Assembly (NCBI RefSeq): GCF_020829445.1
Contig: NZ_JAIVFV010000029.1
Coordinates: forward strand, 1 to 56,829
Length of the DNA: 56,829 nt
Reading direction: 5' to 3'
Origin: Nostoc sp. CHAB 5836
GTDB lineage: Bacteria; Cyanobacteriota; Cyanobacteriia; Cyanobacteriales; Nostocaceae
Below the pieces are notes generated by a model. The model saw only the letters and a program-made list of their open reading frames with translations, did no database searches and was not told the origin of the DNA. Both the position numbers and the translations under genes were made by a program. Shown one piece after another: positions 25,901 through 35,109 of this stretch (its first letter is position 1; each line of letters begins with the position of its first letter).

Positions 25901-26395
25901 ATGATCAGTACTTTTGTCACAGGTCTCTCCTACGTCAATACAAGTGGTGCTGGTGGTAGCATAAACGTCAGCAGTACTTCCCCTAGAGGTTCGAGGATTA
26001 ATAGGAGTCAACAAATTTTCCTACCTGGAGGAACATCGAATAGAAGTATCGTGGTAGCGAGAAATTCCTTCACTACAGATGATGGCAACGATTTGCTATT
26101 GGGAATTCAAGGTAATGGTACTTTCGTCGGCAACTTAGGCACTGATATAACTACTAGAGATGCTGATGGCAGTTTATTTCTAGGTAGAGCAACAACTTCT
26201 GCTTCCGGGCGTGCTAATGTAATCAGTGATTACAATGTATCTTTAGGTGATAGTTTTGGCATCATAGACAACAACAACCTGCTAAACAGCTTCTCCTTTG
26301 TAGCCTCCAATTCCATAGGTAATGACCAATTTAACTCCAGTGTCCAATCCCAGAATAGTTTCTTCCTGGGAGGGGTTAGTTTCATCGATTTTTAG
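25901..26395 (+). CDS. Unknown Ser/Asn-rich protein of the secretion locus
   Basis: The 164-residue protein has GAGG 8 nt before its ATG, so it is probably real. It is rich in Ser, Gly, Asn and Phe, low in charge, without Cys, signal peptide or membrane helix. It contains SINVSSTSPRGSR, GNDLLLGIQGNGTFVGN and an Asn-rich C-terminus, reminiscent of beta-helical secreted proteins. I do not recognise a family. Its place between the double-glycine peptides and the RTX proteins makes it a candidate type-I secretion substrate, which is inference. Confidence 0.6.
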   Translation: MISTFVTGLSYVNTSGAGGSINVSSTSPRGSRINRSQQIFLPGGTSNRSIVVARNSFTTDDGNDLLLGIQGNGTFVGNLGTDITTRDADGSLFLGRATTSASGRANVISDYNVSLGDSFGIIDNNNLLNSFSFVASNSIGNDQFNSSVQSQNSFFLGGVSFIDF

Positions 26396-26472
26396 GACAG
26401 TTTTTACAAATATTTTTGGTGAAAACAATAATTTAATAATTTAGCAACGCAGTTACTCATCAAAAATAGGAT

Positions 26473-26647
26473 AGAGGATGTTTTAAAAGTTCTACTGTAG
26501 GTATCAAAACATTTTAGATTGCCCTAAATCCACGCCACTTGCTCATGGTGGAGACTCGCAAGACCACAGTGGTTCCCCTTAAAAAGGGCGGTAGGGGGGA
26601 TCAATAAGTGCCTAAAATCACAGCCAAATACTTTTAAAACATCCTCT
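26473..26647. repeat. Miniature element family D (AGAGGATGTTTTAAAAGT)
   Basis: The ends AGAGGATGTTTTAAAAGT and ACTTTTAAAACATCCTCT are inverted. The interior shares CCTAAATCCACGCCACTTGC and AAGTGCCTAAAATCACAG with the copy at 33656-33866. It lies upstream of the first RTX gene. Confidence 0.88.
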
Positions 26648-26709
26648 TTTTTAGATGATTATCCACTAGACATTGCCAACTTCAACCAAGAATTTGTGAA
26701 ATAAAAAAT

Positions 26710-27771
26710 ATGGCAACTTTACAACAAACTAGCAGGAACGGTTCATTAAATGTCTCAAATGGAGACATTAATAGTGATAGGATCAGGAATCTTTTTGATC
26801 GTACTAACGAGATCTTGAACAGGAGAGACAGGAATGAAAATACATCTGGAGATACTAGTGGCATTTTACAAGGAACTAGTGGCAATGATGTATTAACTGC
26901 CCCAGAAGAAGAGACTAATACTGTTAATTACACGATTTTTGGTATTGGTGGTAGCGATATTTTGACCGGGGGAGGCGGTGATGACAAAATATATGCAGGT
27001 ATCAGTGGTAATTCCTTATTGGATGGGGGTATAGGGAATGACAACTTGTTTGGAAGTCTTGGCAATGACACCCTGAATGGTGGAGGCGGTAATGATCTGC
27101 TGAGTGGAGGTCTTGGTAATGACTCGCTAAACGGAGATAGTGGCGATGATACCCTCCTTGGAAGTCTCGGTAATGACATCCTAAGTGGTGGAGGCGGTGA
27201 TGATAGTATCTCCGCAAGTGTAGGGGATGACTTGGTTTTTGGGAATGTTGGCAATGATACCCTCGATGGAGGTCAGGGTAGTGACGTAATATTTGGAGGC
27301 GATGGTAATGATAATTTGACTGGAGGCCCGAGTGGATCTCCCGATGCTCCTGAAGGATTCTTTGAGGATCAACTCGTTGGGGGTGCTGGGAGTGACACCC
27401 TGAATGGATTTGGCGGTGGTACAGAAGGCCCAGGTGGTAAAGGAAAATTATTTGAGAGAGATCAGTTGGTAGGTGGCGGTGCGGTTAACAGAAAGGGCGA
27501 CCTCATAGATATTTCTGGCGATGGCGTGAAAGATGTATTTGTGCTTGGGGATGCAAAAGGCTCTTATTATACAGATGCTGGCGACAAGGATTATGTTAGG
27601 ATTTTGGGCTTTGAGAAGGGTATTGATCAGTTGCAATTTAGTCCAGCTGTGAAGTATAGACTTAAAACTGCATCTGAGATCACTGATCTTGATACTTTGA
27701 TTTTCGCTCGACTTCCTAGCGGTAATGACCTGATTGCGATTGTGGTAAACGTTGACCTGACTAGATCCTGA
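26710..27771 (+). CDS. RTX calcium-binding protein 1
   Basis: The 353-residue protein has a short N-terminal region, then about ten GGxGxDxLx nonapeptide repeats (about residues 55-215; for example [17 protein letters not shown]), which bind Ca2+ after export. A C-terminal domain of about 140 residues follows, with [16 protein letters not shown] and [20 protein letters not shown]. Such proteins are secreted by type I systems through an uncleaved C-terminal signal. It is closely related to the next gene. No clear Shine-Dalgarno precedes the ATG (AAATAAAAAATATG). The exported product may be an adhesin or surface matrix protein. Confidence 0.88.
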   Translation: MATLQQTSRNGSLNVSNGDINSDRIRNLFDRTNEILNRRDRNENTSGDTSGILQGTSGNDVLTAPEEETNTVNYTIFGIGGSDILTGGGGDDKIYAGISGNSLLDGGIGNDNLFGSLGNDTLNGGGGNDLLSGGLGNDSLNGDSGDDTLLGSLGNDILSGGGGDDSISASVGDDLVFGNVGNDTLDGGQGSDVIFGGDGNDNLTGGPSGSPDAPEGFFEDQLVGGAGSDTLNGFGGGTEGPGGKGKLFERDQLVGGGAVNRKGDLIDISGDGVKDVFVLGDAKGSYYTDAGDKDYVRILGFEKGIDQLQFSPAVKYRLKTASEITDLDTLIFARLPSGNDLIAIVVNVDLTRS

Positions 27772-27891
27772 CTAGATAAGTATGCCTCGTCATCAATAGA
27801 GGATGAAATTAATAATACCTTGTTTGTGGTCAAGAATAATCTAGATGCCTTTGCAGACTTCAACTAAGAATATAAATATTTAAGAGTATAT

Positions 27892-28080
27892 ACCGAATGG
27901 CACTAAGTGAAGATATAGACCTTGCTGTGACTGCTTTCCAGCCAGCAGCCGAGGAACTCATCCTGGGAGGCTCCGCCTCCAGCAGCTTGATGAAAGGCAG
28001 CAACCCTCTGGTGATACATTCCCATTAAACCTGGGAACGAAACTAAACAAGGCTTTGGACTGATCTTAGTGCCACTCGGT
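27892..28080. repeat. Miniature element family F (ACCGAATGGCACTAAG)
   Basis: ACCGAATGGCACTAAG at the left and CTTAGTGCCACTCGGT at the right form imperfect 16-bp terminal repeats around 189 bp of non-coding DNA. It sits between two RTX paralogues. A related end (ACCGAATGATACTACAGC) is at about 34742. Confidence 0.75.
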
Positions 28081-28121
28081 ACATATTAGTAAAAGTTACA
28101 ACTTGTTTGGAGACAAAAAAT

Positions 28122-28700
28122 ATGGCAACTTTACAAGGAACTAAGGGTAACGATAACCTTAAGGGAGGTATTGGTGATGACTTGATTTTTGGGGATGCTG
28201 GTAATGACACCCTCAATGGAGATCAGGGTAGTGATGTAATATTTGGAGGCAATGGTGATGATAGTCTGATTGGAGGTCTGAGCGGCTCTCCTGATGCACC
28301 GGCAGGATTCTTTGAGGATAATCTGGTTGGGGGTGCTGGTAGTGACACCCTGAATGGATTTGGCGGTGGTAAAGGAAAATTATTTGAGAGAGATGTGTTA
28401 GTAGGTGGCGGTGCGGTTGACAATAAGGGGGTCGTCACAAATATTTCTGGCGATCGCGTGAAAGATGTATTTGTGCTTGGGGATGCGAAAGGCTCTTATT
28501 ATACAGCTGCTGGCGACAAGGACTATGCTACTATTTTGGGCTTTGAGAAGGGTATTGATAAGTTGGAACTTAGTCCAGCTGTCAATTACAAACTTGAAAC
28601 TAAATCTCAGATAAGTCAGCTTGATACTTTGATTTTCGCCCAACTTCCTGGCGGTAATGAGCTAATTGCGATTGTGGTAAACGTTAACCTGATTACCTAG
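28122..28700 (+). CDS. RTX calcium-binding protein 2 (short paralogue)
   Basis: The ATG at 28122 has GGAG 9 nt upstream. The 192-residue protein begins MATLQGTKGNDNLKGG, has only three to four RTX repeats, and then the same C-terminal domain as RTX protein 1 (YYTAAGDKDYATILGF, LDTLIFAQLPGGNELIAIVV). Its DNA is nearly identical to the second half of the upstream gene, so it arose by partial duplication that removed about six repeats and the N-terminal region. Confidence 0.87.
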   Translation: MATLQGTKGNDNLKGGIGDDLIFGDAGNDTLNGDQGSDVIFGGNGDDSLIGGLSGSPDAPAGFFEDNLVGGAGSDTLNGFGGGKGKLFERDVLVGGGAVDNKGVVTNISGDRVKDVFVLGDAKGSYYTAAGDKDYATILGFEKGIDKLELSPAVNYKLETKSQISQLDTLIFAQLPGGNELIAIVVNVNLIT

Positions 28701-28970
28701 GTATGCCTCGTCATCAATAGAGGATGAGATTAACAATACCTTGGTTGTGGTTAAGATAATTTAGAGGATGTTTGAAAAGTAGTTCTTGGTGATGTATCAA
28801 AGCTAACTACTTTTCCTACAACCTTTTTAGGTACGATCGCCTACGTTCAACCAACATTATTGTTAAAGTAATGAGATTATGCGATCGCGACTCAACTTCA
28901 CAAGATAGTATTGCATATACTCATACATCTTTCTATATAAAGCACATAAATAGGAGAAAGGGAAAATATC

Positions 28971-30416
28971 ATGGGCCCACAAACACTATTTTTAAAACCA
29001 ACTGTAAATCCAATTCCTAATCCCAAGCCTAACTCTGCTAACGCTAAAGGAGTTGCTTTATTCTCCAACTATAGTCAAAAGCCTTCAGGATCTTTGACTA
29101 CCTCAGATATCAGCACCTTGGTTGAAGGTGGCGTTGCTACTGTTATGGTTCAAGCCGGAGCGGTTTTTAACACTGACCCGGCTTTTTCTTCGCTCTTTAG
29201 TAACACTAGTGGCATTGGATTAGATGGTTCTTTCTCAGGAACTGCTAAGAGTGTAATGAAAGTGATTGCTAATTTTCAAGTTCATGCCCATCAAAGCTTC
29301 TCTTTTGATTTTTCCGCAGATTTAGGACTAGAAGCTAAAGAAATTGAAAATCCCGCTATTGAATATAACGAGGCTAACGGAACAATTGCTTTCTTGGTGC
29401 TAGACACTACAAATTATCATCAACCTAGAGCATTAGATTATTTTGGTATTAAAGGCAATTTAATTTCTTCTGATCAAATTGCTCATTTGCACTATGGCAG
29501 CAGTCATAATGTTAGTATCGAAAGTCGCAAGCGAACTACGGATATTGATGGTAATAATGGCGAGGACTCCCTCATTGGAAAAGCCATCGGTAGTTATTAT
29601 AACACCTTGAGCCATGACACTCAGATCACAATAGTACAAATTAATGTGACGGATATTACTTTATTAGCAGATAATTTAATCAACAATTTAGGTGAAGATG
29701 TTATTTACGGCACAATTGGAAAAGATAATATTAAAGGAAGTAATAGTGAAGATAAAATTTATGCCAGCTTTGGGGATGACAAGGTGGATGGAAGAAAAGG
29801 CGATGACACCCTCGAAGGAGGTAAAGGTAATGATACTCTAAATGGAGGTGACGGCAATGATCAACTTTATGGCGGTTCGGGTGATGACGTTCTGATTGGT
29901 GGTGAGGGAAATGATGTTTTGGTTGGTGGTGAGGGCTATGACAAATTTGTTTTCAACCCTAGCAATCCCTTGTCCACAAATCACTATTATGACAACAACT
30001 ATAGCTTATTAGGAACTGGGGTTGATCTCAGTAACTTATTAGGAGGTAACTATGATCTCAGTGGTTTATTGGGAGGTAACTATAATCTCAGTAGCTTATT
30101 AGGAGATGAGTTGGATGTGCTTCAAAATTTGCAAGTTGGTGTAGATCAAACTTTCAACGGTGGCGATAACTTGTTGAAAGGTGAGTTTTATGCCGTAATT
30201 AAAGATTTTCAAGTTGGTGTGGATCAGATTGAATTGGCGGGTTGGGATGATATTGATCCTCAGACTTGGTTAAATGATGGCTTTGATCAAGGAAATATAA
30301 CCAACACTAAAGATGGTCTCCTTTTCAATTTCGATGATGGAGGCATTCAAGGAACATTACTACTATCAGGTGTGACTTATAAGCAGTTTAGCTCTGAATC
30401 CCTAATATTTTCTTAA
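28971..30416 (+). CDS. RTX calcium-binding protein 3 with large N-terminal domain
   Basis: The 481-residue protein has AGGAG upstream of its ATG. Residues 1-240 form a beta-rich domain shared with RTX protein 4 ([40 protein letters not shown]). Five or six RTX repeats follow (about 245-325, [17 protein letters not shown]). A tandem repeat with the core LSxLLGGNYD occurs about three times (near 350-378), and a C-terminal domain ends [15 protein letters not shown]. Related N-terminal domains occur in cyanobacterial surface proteins. No signal peptide is present, which fits type I export. Confidence 0.86.
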   Translation: MGPQTLFLKPTVNPIPNPKPNSANAKGVALFSNYSQKPSGSLTTSDISTLVEGGVATVMVQAGAVFNTDPAFSSLFSNTSGIGLDGSFSGTAKSVMKVIANFQVHAHQSFSFDFSADLGLEAKEIENPAIEYNEANGTIAFLVLDTTNYHQPRALDYFGIKGNLISSDQIAHLHYGSSHNVSIESRKRTTDIDGNNGEDSLIGKAIGSYYNTLSHDTQITIVQINVTDITLLADNLINNLGEDVIYGTIGKDNIKGSNSEDKIYASFGDDKVDGRKGDDTLEGGKGNDTLNGGDGNDQLYGGSGDDVLIGGEGNDVLVGGEGYDKFVFNPSNPLSTNHYYDNNYSLLGTGVDLSNLLGGNYDLSGLLGGNYNLSSLLGDELDVLQNLQVGVDQTFNGGDNLLKGEFYAVIKDFQVGVDQIELAGWDDIDPQTWLNDGFDQGNITNTKDGLLFNFDDGGIQGTLLLSGVTYKQFSSESLIFS

Positions 30417-30682
30417 AGGTTGTTTGAAAAGTATTGGACTATGATTTTACGTACTTTCAGATCCATCCTAGCCCAATACGGTTCACAAAAGGGCTGAAAC
30501 TCTTTTTTTACGAACCACAGAGGCGCAGAGAACACAGAGAGAAGAGAGAAAGAGAAGGAGGAAATGCTTAAATGAACTGTATTGCACCCTAGCCCCCCGA
30601 AAAAAGGGGAGAACCGGAATCTAAATCCCCCTATTGATGCGAGGTATTAAGAGCGACAATAGGACTTTTCAAACATCCTCTA
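30417..30682. repeat. Miniature element family D carrying a nested family B element
   Basis: The outer ends are GGTTGTTTGAAAAGT and ACTTTTCAAACATCCTCT. The outer element begins immediately after the RTX protein 3 stop. Inside it lies a family B element at 30474-30584. Confidence 0.8.
30474..30584. repeat. Miniature element family B, nested copy
   Basis: The element begins CAATACGGTTCACAAAAGG and ends TTAAATGAACTGTATTG. The flanks CATCCTAGCC (30464-30473) and CACCCTAGCC (30585-30594) agree in 9 of 10 positions, a 10-bp target duplication. Confidence 0.85.
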
Positions 30683-30746
30683 AGTTGTATACAATTTTAC
30701 TATTAAGTTATAAAAATTCGCAAAAGGTTGCATTACTTGATTAGCA

Positions 30747-33410
30747 ATGAACACGAAAAATATATCAAATTCACAACTTAACTATCTCCTGAAAAAAGCG
30801 GTGCAAAAACACCGATCATTTCAATGGAATGAAGCTGAATTTTTATATAAGCAAATATTAGAAATTCAGTCCAAATCTGTAGATGAGAAAGACGAGACGA
30901 AAAAGGAATATCAAGCTTTAGTAATTAATAATTTAGGAAATGTATTTGAGCATCAAGGCAAGTTAAAGGCAGCTTTAGAAGCATACGAACAAGCTTTAAC
31001 TCTGAAGCCGGACTACGCTGAAGCTCATTATAATTTAGGAAATTTTTTTCTGCAAAAAGGTAAGGTAGATGAAGCTGTAGAACGCTATCAGCAAGTATTA
31101 AAAATTAAACCTGATCATGTTGACGTTTATCATAAACTGGGTCATGCATTCAAGCTACAGTGGAAGTTAGATATTGCTGTCAAATATTATCAGCAAGCTA
31201 TAAGCTTAAACCCTGATTATGTTGACGCTCATAACAACTTAGGACATACACTCTATGAACAAGGCAATTTAGATGCAGCTATAGAGTCGTACCAGCAAGC
31301 TTTAAGGCTTAACCCTGACTGTGCTTCAGCTAAATTTGGAATTGCTATTGGACAATTACCTATTATATATTCAAGTTTTGCCGAAATAATCTCTAAAAGA
31401 AATAGTTATCAAAAGGCACTTCAAGATTTAGCTGAAAATTATAACAAAGCTACCCCAAAAGTCTTAAAAAAGGCATTGGAAGGTGTAGGTTCAGTACAAC
31501 CTTTTTATCTGGCTTATCAAGGTTTGAATGACCGAGATTTGCAGGAAACTTATGGGATAACGATAGCTAAAATTATGGCAAGTTGTTATCCTCAATGGAG
31601 CCAAAGGATTAATATACCAGAGTTAAAAGCTAAGGAAAAAATCCGGATTGGTTTTGTTTCTAGATTTTTTTATAATCACTCTAATTGGAAAATCCCTATT
31701 CAAGGTTGGGTAGAAAACCTCGATAGAAGTGAGTTTGAATTATTTGGATATTATACTGAAGCACAAAGCGATCGAGAAACTGTCAAAGCAGCGAAAATAT
31801 TTGACAAATTTAGCCAAGGAACACTGTTACTAGAACAATGGGTTGAGAACATTCAGCAAGACAGGTTACATATCCTGATTTTTCCCGAATTTGGGATGGA
31901 TCCAATGACAGTAAATTTGGGTTGTCTGAGACTAGCTCCGATTCAAATGACATCTTGGGGACACCCAGATACTAGTGGACTACCAACAATCGACTATTAC
32001 TTGAGCAGTGATTTAATGGAACCAGAAAATGCTCAAGAACACTACACAGAAAAGTTAGTCAGATTGCCCAATTTATCAATATATTACACCCCTTTAGCAA
32101 TTCAACCGCAAAGGTTGAGCAAAGAAGAAATTGGCATCAAAAATGATCAGATCATGTTTTGGTGCTGCCAATCTTTATACAAGTACTTACCGCAGCATGA
32201 TGATGTATTTGTGCGAATTGCTCAAGATTTAGGTAATTGCAAGTTTGTATTTATTAAATATGAAAAAGGCAACTATGTGTTGAAAGTGTTCCAGCAGCGT
32301 TTAAGCCGTGCTTTTGGGGAATACGGGTTGAACTATCAAGACTACTGCATATTTTTGCCACGTATGGATACTAATAAGTTTGCAGGTACGACAGCGATCG
32401 CAGATGTTTTCTTAGATAGCATCGGCTGGTCTGGATGTAATTCTACCTTGGAAGCGATCGCTCACAATATACCAATCGTAACTTTGCCCGGAGAGTTGAT
32501 GCGGGGACGCCATACTTTGGCTATCCTCAAAATGATGGGCATAGAAGAAACCATTGCGGCGACGAAAGATGAGTACGTGAAAATTGCCGTCCGTTTGGGA
32601 CAAGATGCTGGATACCGTCAGCACATCTCCCAACAAGTTTCGGAAAATAAGTATAAGTTATATGATGATTTAAAACCAGTCAGAGCATTAGAAGACTTTT
32701 TCTTAAAGGTAGTCAACAAACCTCGCAGATTTACTGCATCAGAAGTAGCTGAAATCCTCCAGAATGCAGTTCAATATGAACGAGCTAATCAGCTAGCCGA
32801 AGCAAAGCAGCTATATCATCAAATTTTGGCAAAACAACCCGATCACTCTGAAGCCTTATACAGACTTGGGATATTAATGCAACGACAGGGACAAATCCAA
32901 AGTGCTGAAGAGTTGCTGAGTACTGCTTCCCAATATCAGCCTGATTCTGCCAAAATTTGGTTTAGTTTGGGTAATTTGCATCTAGACCAAGGACGGTTAT
33001 CAGAAGCAGAATCAGCTTATAAAAAGGCTATTGCTCTGCGACCAGACTCTGTAACAATTTGTAATAACTTAGGCTACACCTTGCAACAACAAGGTAAACT
33101 TAATGAAGCGATCGCATCCTATCAAAAAGCTCTGGAATTTCAGCCCAACTGCACAGAAGCGGAGGTGAATTTAGGCAATGCGCTTTTTGCTCAAGGCAAT
33201 CTCTCAACAGAGAAACAAGCTTATTATGCTGAGTTGAATTATAAGCTCGGCATTGCCCGCCAGCAAGGAGCTGATTGGAAAACTGCTGTTCTTTACTATC
33301 GGCAGGCGATCGCACTACAACCTGATTTAGTAGAAGCTCATTATAACTTGGGAGTGGTACTCCAACAACAAGGGCAGATTGAAGAAGCGACGCCGATAGC
33401 CTTGGCCTAG
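30747..33410 (+). CDS. TPR-GT41 (SPINDLY/OGT-like) glycosyltransferase, 3' end altered
   Basis: The 887-residue protein begins with about five TPRs (20-200; YEQALTLKPDYAEAHYNLG), followed by a GT41 catalytic region at about 290-650. GFVSRFFYNHSNWKIP gives the conserved His, then PIQMTSWGHPDTSGLPTIDY, IFLPRMDTNKF, and SGCNSTLEAIAHNIPIV with PGELMRGRH. More TPRs follow at about 670-880. GT41 enzymes transfer GlcNAc or other sugars to Ser/Thr or Asn of proteins. Substrates may include the neighbouring RTX proteins (inference). The C-terminus (EEATPIALA) runs into an inserted element and stops; the former continuation is visible at 33546-33618. Confidence 0.88.
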   Translation: MNTKNISNSQLNYLLKKAVQKHRSFQWNEAEFLYKQILEIQSKSVDEKDETKKEYQALVINNLGNVFEHQGKLKAALEAYEQALTLKPDYAEAHYNLGNFFLQKGKVDEAVERYQQVLKIKPDHVDVYHKLGHAFKLQWKLDIAVKYYQQAISLNPDYVDAHNNLGHTLYEQGNLDAAIESYQQALRLNPDCASAKFGIAIGQLPIIYSSFAEIISKRNSYQKALQDLAENYNKATPKVLKKALEGVGSVQPFYLAYQGLNDRDLQETYGITIAKIMASCYPQWSQRINIPELKAKEKIRIGFVSRFFYNHSNWKIPIQGWVENLDRSEFELFGYYTEAQSDRETVKAAKIFDKFSQGTLLLEQWVENIQQDRLHILIFPEFGMDPMTVNLGCLRLAPIQMTSWGHPDTSGLPTIDYYLSSDLMEPENAQEHYTEKLVRLPNLSIYYTPLAIQPQRLSKEEIGIKNDQIMFWCCQSLYKYLPQHDDVFVRIAQDLGNCKFVFIKYEKGNYVLKVFQQRLSRAFGEYGLNYQDYCIFLPRMDTNKFAGTTAIADVFLDSIGWSGCNSTLEAIAHNIPIVTLPGELMRGRHTLAILKMMGIEETIAATKDEYVKIAVRLGQDAGYRQHISQQVSENKYKLYDDLKPVRALEDFFLKVVNKPRRFTASEVAEILQNAVQYERANQLAEAKQLYHQILAKQPDHSEALYRLGILMQRQGQIQSAEELLSTASQYQPDSAKIWFSLGNLHLDQGRLSEAESAYKKAIALRPDSVTICNNLGYTLQQQGKLNEAIASYQKALEFQPNCTEAEVNLGNALFAQGNLSTEKQAYYAELNYKLGIARQQGADWKTAVLYYRQAIALQPDLVEAHYNLGVVLQQQGQIEEATPIALA

Positions 33411-33546
33411 CGTCTCCAAGAGTTGCGGTAGCTAGTCATGTACCCCTCCGGGGAAGCAAGCTACGCTTTTAGCGTCTCGTAGAGAGCGTCATCGCTCGTC
33501 GTAGTCATCGCTTGCGATCAAAAAGCTTTGAAGTTCAACACCCAAC
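33395..33546. mobile_element. Non-coding insertion at the 3' end of the GT41 gene
   Basis: A GC-richer stretch (GCGACGCCGATAGCCTTGG to CATCGCTTGCGATC) contains several GCGTCTC and AGCGTCT units, unlike the flanking gene. After it, the frame H-Q-E-A-S-I-N-L-A-Q-I-Y-Q-T-Q-N resumes at 33558 and continues to TGA at 33616-33618, so this DNA interrupts a TPR. Its boundaries are approximate. Confidence 0.6.
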
Positions 33547-34101
33547 ACCAAGAAGCGAGCATAAATTTAGCGCAGATTTACCAAACCCAGAATCAACAAA
33601 TTACACAATTTGTTTGACTGACTAAAAATTTGTGATTAAAGGGGTCGTCTCACCTGAGACGATGTTTGAAAAGTCCTATTGTAGGTATCAAAACGTTCCA
33701 GATCCCCCTAAATCCACGCCACTTGCTCATGGGGGAAACCCCCAAGACCGCAGTGGCTCCCCGATAAATTGGGGGACTTTGATTCCGATTCCCCCCTTTT
33801 TAAGGGGGGTTATGGGGGATCAACAAGTGCCTAAAATCACAGTCAAATACTTTTCAAACATCCTCTGAGGGCAAATATTTACTTAGGTAGAATACCAATT
33901 CAATAAACCCAGAAAAACCTCTCCCCTATCCCTGATTTTTTAGTTAGGGAAGGAAGCTGGGGAGTTAGATTTTTAATTACTGAATTGATACTGTACTAGA
34001 GAAAAAAAAGTTTCTCGCAAGGACTTTAGTCTGACTGAAGTCCCTACTCCAAACTTTTTCTGATTGACAAAAAGAATCATGTTCAACGAGAAAACAAGAA
34101 T
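33411..34101. other. Intergenic region with gene debris and miniature element
   Basis: It holds the severed TPR tail at 33546-33618, a family D element at about 33656-33866 with ends GATGTTTGAAAAGTCC and ACTTTTCAAACATCCTCT, and AT-rich sequence with a hairpin-like GGACTTTAGTCTGACTGAAGTCC near 34021-34043. No further gene was seen. Confidence 0.65.
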
Positions 34102-34593
34102 ATGTCCCTAGAAATTTTAGAAAAAGTCAAAAACTTCCTCACCAGACTCGTCAAAGACGAAGCTTTTCGCACTCAATTAATGAGTGATAAAATTGACGAA
34201 GTGATAAAAGTCATGGAAGAAGGTGGCTATAATTTTTCTCAAGAAGAATTTGAAACAGCCTCCATTAAAATATTGGAATTAAAAGAATTAGGTCAGTTTG
34301 AAGACCTCAGCGAAGAGGAGTTAGTGGGAGCCTTTGGTGGGCTTACAAGCACAGCCGCTCAGGCACTGTATGGTGTTGTAGTCCCACCTCACGAAGAACC
34401 GCCAATTCTGCCAATTAAGCCAAATCTGCCAATCTACCCAATTCACTGGATTCCCAGGCCACGTCCGCCACGTCCAACAAAGCCATGGCCACCACATCCA
34501 CAGCCCATGTATGGCATAGTAATAGATCCAAATCCTCAACCATTTCAACCAGCATACGGAGTAATTGTCTCAGACTATGGGACTCATATTTGA
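34102..34593 (+). CDS. Nif11-type RiPP precursor with Y-G splice-like motifs
   Basis: Of the 163 residues, 1-80 form a Nif11-like leader (LEKVKNFLTRLVKDEAFRTQ; amphipathic helices; DLSEEELVGAFGG). The leader ends in Gly79-Gly80, the C39-type cleavage signal. The 83-residue core is Pro/Ile-rich, with Leu-Tyr90-Gly, Met-Tyr137-Gly, Ala-Tyr152-Gly and Asp-Tyr159-Gly. The first three are followed by branched residues (VVVPP, IVIDP, VIVSD). X-Y-G followed by such residues is the recognition pattern of PlpX-type splicease substrates. Positions 92-135 are a Pro-rich spacer with IHWIPRPRPPRP. A radical SAM enzyme lies downstream. The last residues and stop come from a miniature element. Confidence 0.85.
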   Translation: MSLEILEKVKNFLTRLVKDEAFRTQLMSDKIDEVIKVMEEGGYNFSQEEFETASIKILELKELGQFEDLSEEELVGAFGGLTSTAAQALYGVVVPPHEEPPILPIKPNLPIYPIHWIPRPRPPRPTKPWPPHPQPMYGIVIDPNPQPFQPAYGVIVSDYGTHI

Positions 34594-34726
34594 TTTTTGA
34601 AAAGATACGTAGGGTGCGTTAGCGTTTCGCGTAACGCACCATTGGTCAGGATTTGGTGCGTTACGCTGTCGCTAACGCACCCTACAAATACCTAATTTTG
34701 TTCAAAAATCAAATCGGATTCCTATA
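34575..34726. repeat. Miniature element family E overlapping the precursor's 3' end
   Basis: The left end CTATGGGACTCATATTTGA and right end AAATCGGATTCCTATA are inverted repeats, with GTAGGGTGCGTTAGCG and CGCTAACGCACCCTAC inside. The left end lies within the RiPP precursor gene and contains its TGA stop (34591-34593). Confidence 0.85.
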
Positions 34727-34778
34727 GTTGCCTGAACAGATACCGAATGATACTACAGCTAAGGTAGTTGCTTTTGTG

Positions 34779-34967
34779 AGGGTGTTTGAAAAGTATTTTT
34801 AGTAACATCAAAGCCTCAGAAACCTAACCCCCCTAGCCCCCCTTCCCTACAAGGGAATGGGGGTTTCAAAGCCTCTCTGGGCTTGTCTAACGACAGGCTG
34901 ACGCCAACGGGGAGAGGAATAGAAGCGGGGTTTTTAGTATACTTTGCGACTTTTCAAACATCCTCTA
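34779..34967. repeat. Miniature element family D
   Basis: The ends GGGTGTTTGAAAAGT and ACTTTTCAAACATCCTCT enclose CCTAACCCCCCTAGCCCCCC and a C/G-rich tract. This copy shows the uninterrupted sequence that the IS5 element split at 10.7 kb. Confidence 0.85.
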
Positions 34968-35109
34968 AGGGAATTTTAGACCCCAATGGTTCCTGAGCCT
35001 ATCCTAACCCCACTGAAAAGCAAGCTACGCCTAGCGTCCAGCAGGGAAAAACTCAAACAAATCCACCTGTATTAAAGTCACTTTTAAAATCGAAATTGAG
35101 AGTTAACCT

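Noticed and set aside
26928..27254. Pro/Ser-rich frames on the minus strand of the RTX genes
   Set aside because: Antisense of GGxGxD repeats produces such frames; no independent signals.
33632..33868. 78-codon frame after the GT41 gene
   Set aside because: It is wholly within a family D element.
34102..34593. The precursor as a nitrogen-fixation Nif11 protein
   Set aside because: The Gly-Gly ending, Pro/Tyr-rich core and downstream radical SAM enzyme fit a Nif11-type RiPP leader; no nif genes are near.
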